A stretch of 64,000 nucleotides of DNA, taken from positions 186,001 to 250,000 of the forward strand of contig NZ_MUNQ01000008.1 of the NCBI RefSeq assembly GCF_002001165.1, in the 5' to 3' direction. Source of the stretch: Rhodanobacter sp. C05. GTDB taxonomy: Bacteria; Pseudomonadota; Gammaproteobacteria; Xanthomonadales; Rhodanobacteraceae. The position numbers and the translations under genes were made by a program. The notes below the pieces were generated by a model that was not told the origin of the DNA, did no database searches, and saw only the letters and a program-made list of their open reading frames with translations. Shown here piece after piece: positions 51,937 to 61,500 of the stretch (its first letter is position 1; the number at the start of each line of letters is the position of its first letter).

Positions 51937-54900
51937 TTACTCACTCCCGTGCTCGCCCTCCGCGTCAAGCAAGGCTTCGATTTCCGAATCGGTCAGCTGC
52001 TCCAGGCCCGACAACATGTGCTCGATATCCGCATCGTTTGCATTGCCTTGTGCTGCTCCCGTGTCGTGCTGTTGTGCATCGGGCGAGCCGCCGATCAGCG
52101 TGCGCAGAGAAATCGGTCTGTCCCACTCCACGTGACTGGTGTGCGCCAGTTCCTCCACCACCGGTGCGAGTTCCATCACGGTCGGTGCCTCGAACAGGCG
52201 TCGCAGTGGCAGGTCGATGTGTAACTGTGCGTTGACGTACGCCACTACTCGGGTTGCCAACAGCGAGTGACCGCCAAGGTCGAAAAAGTTGTCGTTGACG
52301 CCTATCTCCTGCAGTTGCAATACCTTCATCCAGATGTCGCACAGCTGTTGTTCCAGCGGTGTGCGGGGGGCAATGCGCTCACCATCCGCGCCGCTGGCGT
52401 TGGCACCGGCGTCGGGCTTGGGCAGCACACGCTGGTTCACCTTGCCGTTGGCATTCAACGGCAGCACCGGCAGCAGCACGAATGCCGCCGGAATCATGTA
52501 GGACGGCGCCTTGGGCTTGAGGAACGCGCGCAGCATGATGGCGTTTAGCGACGCACCTGCGCGAGGCACTACGTAGGCCACCAGTCGCCGTTCGCCTGGC
52601 TCGTCTTCACGTGCCACGACCACCACGTCCTCGACCGCCTCGTACTCTTGCAGCAGCAGCTCGACTTCGCGCAGTTCAACGCGGTAGCCGCGAATTTTCA
52701 CTTGGTCGTCGGCACGCCCGCGATACTGCAGATTGCCGTCCGGCAGGAAGCGCGCGAGATCGCCGGTGCGATAGAGACGCGCGCCCGGTGTGTCACTGAA
52801 AGGATCCGGCACAAATTTCTCGGCCGTTAGCGCCGGTTTGCCAACGTAGCCGTGGGCTAGCGCCATGCCACCTATGAATACCTCGCCCGGAACACCATAA
52901 GGGACAGGCTGCAGCCACGGGTCGAGCACATAGACCGTGGTATTGGCGATCGGCTTGCCAATCAGTACTTCCGCCCCAGCCAGCTCCGGCAAGGGCGACG
53001 GCGGTACTTGATAGCGCGTTACGGCAATCGTGCTTTCAGTAGGTCCATAGGTATTGAACAGTGCGATTCGCCCGGCAACCTTTTCCTGCCACTGCACAAT
53101 TTTCTCAGGCAGTGCGCGCTCGCCGCCGATAACCACGCAACGCAGATCCGGCGGCAATGCCAGCGGGTCCAGGCTGGCGATCAGCTCGTGCCAGTAAACC
53201 GTGGGTAGCACCAACGTGCTCAAGCGCATGCTGCGGCAATGCGCGACGAATCCGTCGATTGAATCGAGCATGCGCTCGCCTCGCAGCACCAGCGTGCCAC
53301 CGCGGGAGAACGCTAAATAGCTTTCCTCCAGGCTGGCATCGAAGGCGATGGACGAAAATTGCAGAACTCGCTCCGACGCATCTACTCCGTATGCGTTCGC
53401 GCTATCTTCGGCGTAGTTGATCTGGGCACTGTGAGTAAGCGCCGCGCCTTTCGGCCGCCCGGTGGAACCGGATGTATAGAGGATGCAGGCCACTCCATCC
53501 GCAGCACCCAACGGCGGCAGATTGGTCTGCGCATGCGCGGCGATATCTGCGGCCTCGCTGTCGACCGCGACCTGCGCATGCTTGGACGCGGAAAGGTTCC
53601 CGGCCAGCGCACTTGTAGTCAACACCAGTTCGACCTTTGCATCCTCCAGGATGAAAGCAATGCGTTCGAGCGGATAGGTCACGTCCAGTGGCACGTAGCC
53701 GGCACCCGCTTTCAGCACGGCCATGATGGATACGAACAGGTCGATGGAGCGCTCGAAATACACGCCGACGCGAGCCTCCGGCTTAACGCCGCAGACGCCC
53801 AGATGGCGCGCAAGGCCATTGGCCTTGGCGTTCAACTGGCCATAGCTGATGACGTTTCCATCGTGCTCGATCGCAATGGCATCTGGCCGCAGCCGCGCCT
53901 GCCGTTCGATGAACTGATGCAGGTGCTGCACTTCCCAGGAAAGCTCCGGCCCACGGCTCCAGTGCTGCAGCAGTTCGGCGCGCTGCGTCGGCGTCTGCAG
54001 CGACAAATCACCAATCTTGCGCGTGGGATCCTGTGCTGCCGAACGCAACAGCAGCTGGAACCGCTCGACCAGGCTGGCGACGGAAGCTTGATTGAAAATA
54101 TCCGCGTTGTATTCGATTTTGCCCCAGATGCCGCCGTGCTTCTCGGTCAGCGTGATCGAGAAATCGAACATGGCGGTGCCATTGCCGAAATCAGCTTCGT
54201 AGGGGCCGAATTCACCCTGGAATCCGCTGATGTCGGCGGCCGCCTCATCGCGCCCCCACAAGCCTTCCGCGGCGCGTTCGACGCGTGGCGTATTGAGCAG
54301 CGTCAGCACGCTGCGAAACAGTGGGTTGCCGGTGCTGTCGCGCTCCACCGAGAGCTGCTGCATCAGCGATTCATACGGTACGGCCTGGAAGTTGTAGGCG
54401 CCCAAACAGGTCTCTTTGACCTGGCGCAGCAGCTCGCGAAACGTCGCCTGTCGATCGACGTGCACGCGCAATGGCAAGGTATTGAGCATGAAACCGATCA
54501 GGCTCTCAGTTTCCACCTTGCTGCGGTCGGAAATGGGCGAGCCGATGATGATGTCGTCCTGCCTGGAGTAATGCGCGAGCAGGCAGGCATAACCGGCCAA
54601 CGCTGCCATGAATAGCGTTACGCCTTCGGCTTCGCACAAACCATGCAGAGCGCGGGTCAACGCGGGCGGGAAAAAGAATTTGCCCTTTTCGCCGCGCACC
54701 GGTTGTTTGCGCGGGTGGTCGACCGGCAGGTTAAGCGTAGGCAATTCACCGCCCAAAACCTGTTTCCAGTAGTCAACATGCGATTGAAGATTCTGGCCGC
54801 TTAGCCATTTATGCTGCCATATGGAAAAATCTGCCCATTGGATGGCAAGCTCCGGCAACGGCGATGGTCGGCCATTGGCAAAGGCATCGTAAAGAACTTC

Positions 54901-55560
54901 CAGTTCTCTGCCGAGCAACTTCTTGGACCAGTCGTCGCTCACGATATGGTGGATGCTCAACAACCACATATACCGCTTCTGCTCCAGCTTGATCACACCC
55001 AGACGAAGCAAAGGTCCATGTGCCAGGTCGAAGGGTCGACGCCCTTCCTCAGCGGCCAGGCGACGCGCCTCGGTATCGCGCTGCGATACGGGCATGCCGC
55101 TCAGATCGGTGAAGGCCAGGGGAAATTCGTAAGGCGCCGCAATGTGCTGAACCGGCACACCCTCAACCGACGGAAAGCTAGTGCGCAACAATTCATGCCT
55201 GCGCACCAGTTCGGTCGCCGCTCGGCGCAGCGCGGGCACGTCGATCTCACGCACAAGCACGTCCGCATCGCAAACGTTGTAGGCGGGCACACCGGGCTGG
55301 AACTGGTCGAGAAACCATAGTCGTTGCTGCGCGAAGGTCAGCGGGATCGGTGCATCCCGCGCAACCCGCTCGATGCGTGGCTCGCCCACCGCCTGACGTT
55401 GACGCAACAGTCCGACGATTTCCGGCTTGCGCTGCGCGAGCTCGGCTTTCAGCTCGTCGGTAAAGCCCTCGCTGGGTGCGCGGAAGCGTAGCTTGTCGCC
55501 ATCTAGCGACAACTGGATGCCGAGCTCTTGCAACCGGTTGAGAAACTGCACGGTATTCAT
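51937..55560 (-). CDS. Monomodular NRPS with N-terminal docking domain ([dock]-C-A-T)
   Basis: The 1207-residue protein starts MNTVQFLNRLQELGIQLSLD, a TubC-type N-terminal docking domain (about 1-50), then C (about 80-510; motif HHIVSDDW with Asp in place of the usual Gly), A (about 540-1050; FDASLEES, YGPTESTIA) and T (FFDLGGHSLLATR near 1110). The pocket reads D-A-E-V-V-G-T-I-A-K, which I cannot assign. The ATG at 55560 overlaps the PKS stop by one base (TGATG), fixing the start; upstream open frame lies inside the PKS gene. The docking domain should bind the C-terminus of the PKS, so this C domain would accept the polyketide chain. The protein ends in a carrier domain without release function. 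Confidence 0.92.
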   Translation of the reverse strand: MNTVQFLNRLQELGIQLSLDGDKLRFRAPSEGFTDELKAELAQRKPEIVGLLRQRQAVGEPRIERVARDAPIPLTFAQQRLWFLDQFQPGVPAYNVCDADVLVREIDVPALRRAATELVRRHELLRTSFPSVEGVPVQHIAAPYEFPLAFTDLSGMPVSQRDTEARRLAAEEGRRPFDLAHGPLLRLGVIKLEQKRYMWLLSIHHIVSDDWSKKLLGRELEVLYDAFANGRPSPLPELAIQWADFSIWQHKWLSGQNLQSHVDYWKQVLGGELPTLNLPVDHPRKQPVRGEKGKFFFPPALTRALHGLCEAEGVTLFMAALAGYACLLAHYSRQDDIIIGSPISDRSKVETESLIGFMLNTLPLRVHVDRQATFRELLRQVKETCLGAYNFQAVPYESLMQQLSVERDSTGNPLFRSVLTLLNTPRVERAAEGLWGRDEAAADISGFQGEFGPYEADFGNGTAMFDFSITLTEKHGGIWGKIEYNADIFNQASVASLVERFQLLLRSAAQDPTRKIGDLSLQTPTQRAELLQHWSRGPELSWEVQHLHQFIERQARLRPDAIAIEHDGNVISYGQLNAKANGLARHLGVCGVKPEARVGVYFERSIDLFVSIMAVLKAGAGYVPLDVTYPLERIAFILEDAKVELVLTTSALAGNLSASKHAQVAVDSEAADIAAHAQTNLPPLGAADGVACILYTSGSTGRPKGAALTHSAQINYAEDSANAYGVDASERVLQFSSIAFDASLEESYLAFSRGGTLVLRGERMLDSIDGFVAHCRSMRLSTLVLPTVYWHELIASLDPLALPPDLRCVVIGGERALPEKIVQWQEKVAGRIALFNTYGPTESTIAVTRYQVPPSPLPELAGAEVLIGKPIANTTVYVLDPWLQPVPYGVPGEVFIGGMALAHGYVGKPALTAEKFVPDPFSDTPGARLYRTGDLARFLPDGNLQYRGRADDQVKIRGYRVELREVELLLQEYEAVEDVVVVAREDEPGERRLVAYVVPRAGASLNAIMLRAFLKPKAPSYMIPAAFVLLPVLPLNANGKVNQRVLPKPDAGANASGADGERIAPRTPLEQQLCDIWMKVLQLQEIGVNDNFFDLGGHSLLATRVVAYVNAQLHIDLPLRRLFEAPTVMELAPVVEELAHTSHVEWDRPISLRTLIGGSPDAQQHDTGAAQGNANDADIEHMLSGLEQLTDSEIEALLDAEGEHGSE

Positions 55561-58500
55561 CAGATCTCCCCTTCCAGCATCTCGCCCTCGAATTCCGCGC
55601 CACCTTCCACCGGCATGCCGAGCACCGCGCGAATCAGCGCGGCCTGACCGGCGATGGTCGATGACTCGAACACGCTGCGCAGTTGCAGGCCGATGCCGAA
55701 CTCGCGATTGATGCGCGCAAACAAACGCGTGCCAAGCAGCGAATGGCCGCCCAGTTCGAAGAAATCGTCGTCCACACCGACTTGTTCGATGCCGAGCAGT
55801 TCCTGCCAAACCGCGGATAGCTGCCGCTGCAATTCGTCACGCGGCGCCACGTAGATGCGGTCGATGTTGGGTCGCGCATGTCGCTTGAGCGGACTGTCGT
55901 CGGACCGCGTCGGCGCCGCGATCAAGGCGGGAGTTTCCACCCAGGCCTGGGTATCCACCCGCACCTGATTCAAGCCGCTTTCCACAATGCGCCAGACGAT
56001 GTCTGCGATGTGCTCCAAGTGCGTGGACGACGTATTGCCCCAGCCGTTGCAGGCGATCGAAACCACACGACGGCGCCGCGACGACTGCGCTGCCAGCGCG
56101 CCCTGGTAGGCCTCCAGCAATTTGCGCTGGCCGTGCGGCGACAAGTCGCTCGCACTGTCTGCCGCGGCCAGCAGCACGACCAGATCGATGGCCGTTTCGC
56201 GCAATATCTCGGCCAGCACGGCCAGACCCTGCATGCGCAGACGCTCCTCGCCAATGCCATGGACGCCGGCCTCCTCTGGCGAGATCGAGGGCGGCAGATC
56301 GCGTGCCACGTAGAACACGCCGCTCAAGACGCCGTCGCCACGCAGCAAATGCCCCAGCATGCCTTGCATGTCATCGGGCTGCGCTTTGTCGGCCACCACC
56401 ACCTGTACCTTGCAACCCAATTCTTCGATAACGCGAATCAGCCAGATGGATTGCGCGGTCTCGTTCTCTTCCAGGTTGCCGGCCACGCATGCGTCCCATT
56501 GCTCGCGCGGCGGCAGTTGCCATGGGTGGGTGATAACCAACTGTTCGGCACCGCGGCAGGCCAGCTGATACGCCAGCGTCAGTCCGATCGGACACAGTCC
56601 GTCGACCACCAGGTAGGTTCCCTTCGGCTGCACAGCGAATACCGGAGCAACATCGGTCGGCAGCAGCACTGGCTCCGACTGCAGCACCCAGCGCCGCATC
56701 CCGCGAATCGCCGCAGCGTGGTCCGGACCGACACACAAGGCCTCGGCCAAGATGCTATCGGCCAGATCCACCTCGCGATCGCTGTCCGGTGCCGGCAGCA
56801 CGACATCCAGCACCCGGCAGGCCACGCCATCGCTTGGCACATCATCCACCAGCAACAACGCGCGCTCGGCGTCGAACGCTTCCTCGCCGGTGACGCTGGC
56901 GGCGGCGGTGGTTACACGCAACACGCGACAGTCATGATCGACGCAAGCGTGCGTGATCGCTCCCTGCACCACTTTGAGGATGGCCATCTGCGCGAGCATG
57001 GCTTCGATGCGCGCGGGATGACCCTGATCGCTCGCGGCACTCGCCGTGGTCGACCACAGATCGACGATACGGCACGGTCCGTTGTGTCCCGCTACCGCCT
57101 GGCGCAGCAGATATTCCAAGTCTTCGGCGTGCGCAGGATTGACCGTGTGCGAACCGTCCGCGTTAGCCTTGAGCGCGTTGCCCTTGACGATGCAATAAGG
57201 CTCCGCACCCGACTGACGCAGCGCTGCCATCACACTGCGTGACAACGACGATGGATCGGCGAATACGATCCAGCGCACGTCGCCGGCCAATGCGTTGGTA
57301 AGCAGAGGCGATTGCTTCCAGCAGAATGCATGCAGGCATTGTTCGATATCGACCTGACTGGCCACCGTCGCCGGCTTGGCCAATTGCTGCTCACTCATGG
57401 CCTGGTAGTCGGCATCGATCCAGTAGCGCTCGCGCTCGAACGGATACGTCGGCAACAGCACGCGTTGGCGTTTGTTGTGTGCATGGAAGCCAGCCCAGTC
57501 GATCTCGCTTCCAGCCAGGTGCAACGAGGCCAGCGTACGCAGCAAGCAGGCTTGCTCCGTCAACTCCGCATGCGCCGTCGGCAACGCGTACAACACCTGC
57601 GACAGATGGTTCTGCGGTATCGGCGACAGACTCAGGAAGCTGCGATCCTTGATCGCGAGGAAGTTTTCCTGCGACGGCGACGGCTCGCCCGCGCAGATGA
57701 GCTCGGCCAGCCAGAATGCGGGCTGGATAGCTTGCTCGGGCGTAATGAAGCTATCGCCAGCGGAGACCATGCAGGCGCATGCGGGTGCATGCAGCTCGAT
57801 GCCGTGCAGCAGCTTCAGCAACGCTGCTTCATCGCGCCGACCCAGCTTCCATTCGGCCCGCGCGTGCACCATGGCAAGCGCGTCCGCCAGCGTGAAGCAG
57901 CCGCCCAGCATGCCGGCCAGAATCGCGCCGACACCCTCGCCGAATACGGCGTGAGGCAACACGCCCCACGCGGCAAGCAGGCGCGTCATTGCATAAGCGT
58001 TGGCGAACGCCAGCGCGTGTTGTACCGGCAGCGGCGCCGATACCTGCTCGGCGGGATGGCTCAGCAAATGAAACAGGTCTGCGTCGAGCAACGATTCGAA
58101 CATCTCGCAGCAGGCATCCATATGCTCGCGGAAGCTCGGCTCCGTCTGGTAGAGCTCGGCGGCCATGCCTGCATGCCAAGCACTTTCGTGCGGTAGCAAC
58201 AGCCCGAGCGAGCGACGCCGCGCATCCGCAACACCGGTCAATACACCCTTCGACTGCGTACCAGCCAATGCATTCAGAAGTTCCTCGCGTGTGCCGCATA
58301 CGATTGCGCGGCGATGCTGGAAGTGACGCCGTCCAACCTGCAAGGTGTAAGCGGCATCGTCCAGGTCGAGCTGCGGATGGCACTGAAGATGTTGCAGCAG
58401 GTTGGTGGTGGCCGCGTTCAGCGCCGAGGCAGTGCGCGCCGATATCAAAATCAGCTGCGTCGCACGTCCCGGTTCGCATGCGGACCGCACCGGCGCCTCT

Positions 58501-61500
58501 TCCAGGATGACGTGCGCATTGGTGCCGCCAGCGCCCACCGAATTCACACCCGCGCGGCGTGGTGTTGCCTTCTTCTGCCACGGTCGAAGTTGCGTGCTGA
58601 CGAAGAACGGACTGCGCTCGAAATCGATCTTGGGATTCGGTGTTTCGAAAAATAGCGTCGGTGGCAACTGTTCGTGCTTCATTGCCTCGACTGTCTTGAT
58701 CAGTCCGAGTACACCGGCGGCGCGGTCCGGATGACCTACATTCGGTTTGATCGAGCCCAACACGCAATATTGCTCGCGTTCGCTGGAGCCGCGGAAGGCG
58801 CGTGTCAACGAAGCGACTTCGATCGGATCGCCAAGTTCGGTGGCGGTACCGCTCGCCTCCACATAGTCGATGCTGTCGGCCGAGACGCCGGCAGCGGCCA
58901 ACGCCAGTGCGATCGCTTCAGCCTGCCCTTCCACGCTCGGTGCCGAATAACCGGCCTTCATCGCGCCATCGTTATTGATGGCGCTGCCCTTGATGACGGC
59001 GTGAATCACGTCGCCGTCTGCCAGTGCATCCTCCAGTCGTTTCAACAACACCATGCCGACGCCTTCGCCAAACACGGTGCCATCGGCGCGAGCGTCGAAG
59101 CTGCGGCTGTGACCATCCGCCGATTCGATGCTGCCTGCTTCAGGCAGGTAGCCGCGATGCGGTACGCGCAGCGCAACACCACCGGCCAAGGCCATCGAGC
59201 ATTCCCCGGCGAGGATGTTCTGACATGCCACATGCACGGCCACCATCGACGTCGAGCAGAACGTCTGCAGGGAGTAGCTCGGGCCGCGCAGATTAAGCTT
59301 GTACGAAACGGTCGTGGTGAGTGAATCCGCATCGCTGGGCAACGCCGATTCTTGTCGCTCGAACAACTCGGCGAAGCGCGCATCACGTCGAATATCCTGC
59401 GCATAGCTGCATATATTCGAGCCGGCAAACACACCTATCTGGCCATCGTAGCGTTGCGTGTCGTAGCCGGCGCTTTCCAACGCCTCCCATGACACTTCCA
59501 GCAGGATGCGGTGCTGCGGATCGATGATTTGGGCTTCCAGCGGCGAGAAGCCAAAGAACCCGGCATCGAACAAATCGGAATCCGGCACTACCGGCCGCGT
59601 CCTGACATAGCGCGGATCTTCGAACACCTTGCGCGGCACACCGGCCTTGAGCAGCTCGTCGTCGGAGAAACGGTGCAGCGACTCCACGCCGTCGGCCATG
59701 TTTTTCCAGAATTCATCGATCGTGCGCGCACCCGGGAAACGACCGGACATGCCGATGATGGCGATATCGCTCGATTCGCTGGTGCGTTTCTTGACCGCCT
59801 TGCGCTGCGCGATGTTTGACTTCAGCGTCGCTTCCTTGTCCTGCTCTGCGGCTGGAGCGAGTCGCTTGGCCAATTCGGCCACGGTCGGCGCTTCGAAAAT
59901 GACGATCGGTGACACCGGTGTTTTCAATTCACGCTGCAGTTCCGATACCAGTTGGATCGCCGAGAGCGACGTGCCGCCCAGATCGAAATAGTTGTCGTGA
60001 ATGCCGATTTCCTCGATACCCAGCACGCGCTGCCAGACCTTGGCAATGCGGCCTTCGGCGTCGTTGGTGGTCGGTGCGAAAGTGGTCAGCAAGGCTGGAC
60101 GTGCGTAGTACTGGGTCTTGGGCGCCGTTGCGCCGTCGTTGCGGCGACGCTTGAACGGTCCGCGCACCCATTGCTCAAGGCGCGTTTGCAGGCTGCCGGT
60201 GGATTCGACCAACTGGTCGCCCGGACGGCGGAAGATCAGGCGCTCAAACGCTTCGGCGCCTTCGGCCGGACTCATCTCGAACTCGAGCACGGTTTTGCCT
60301 ACCGTGGCGTGCTGGCCTTCATGCAGACGCCAGGTATCCCAGTTCACACTGATCCACGGTGTCGCGGCCGTGCGGTTATGCCGACGCGTGAATGCATCCA
60401 TGTATATGTTGGCGGCCGCATAGGGGATCATCGTCATGCCGCCTAGCACCGCCGACAGCGACGAAGTCAGCAGGCAGAAATCCAATGACCGGCCATGCAA
60501 GGCTTGCTGCAATGCCGTCAGACCATGCATCTTGGGCCTGAATTGATATTCCGAATCATCCCGTGCAACGTCCTGCACGGTACGGAAAGCCCAGCGATCG
60601 GAAATGCCGGCAGCGTGGACGACACCATGCAAGCCGCCGAAGCGCTGCTCAGCCGCCTGGATGGCTGCCTGCATCTGCGCGGGATCGGCAACATCCACCG
60701 CCATCACATGTACCTGCGCGCCATCCTCTTCCAGCGCCTGCACCTTGCGGATCTTGATGCTGGTTGCATCGTCTTCGCCGTGTTCGTCCAGCCAGCTTGC
60801 CCATGTTTCGCGCGCAGGCAGGCCGGTGCGACCGAGCAATACCAAACGGGCGCGCACTTTGCGTGCAAGGTGCGCAGCAAGGATCAGACCGACGCCACCC
60901 AGGCCGCCGGTGATCAGATACACGCCTTCTTCGCGCAATGCCGTTTCTTCGGGTGCCAACGCCTCGACATCGAGCGCGGTGTAATCCTGTGCGTAACGAA
61001 TGCCGCCACGATAGGCGACGGTCGGCTCGACCGGCTCCGACAGCAACTCGCCAAGCAGCGCCTTGACCACGCCCTCGTCGACCGGCGCACCAGCTACGCA
61101 GTTGGGAATATCCACGCTGCGCAGCAAGATGTGCGGGCTTTCCTGTGGGATGCCACGGCACGGCCCGAGCAACGTCGATTTGGCCGGTTCCAATACATCC
61201 TCGTCCAGTAACGACTGCATCTGGCTGGACACCACCACGATATCCAGCGGATCGAGCAGGTTGCGCTTGCCGAACGCCTGCACCAGCCACAGCAAGCTGT
61301 AATAACCCCGATCGAGCACGGAAGACTGCGCAGCCGGATCATCGAGTTCGGTGTCGGCAACCAATACGTTCACGCTAAAGCAGTGCGCGATGCGCGACGG
61401 CAACCGCCCTTCTTGTTGCAAGCTGCGAATCAGCCGGTCGTAGTCCTCTGCATGAGCCGGGCGAATTTCGAAGTGCGTATCGTCAAGTCGGCGGAATGCA

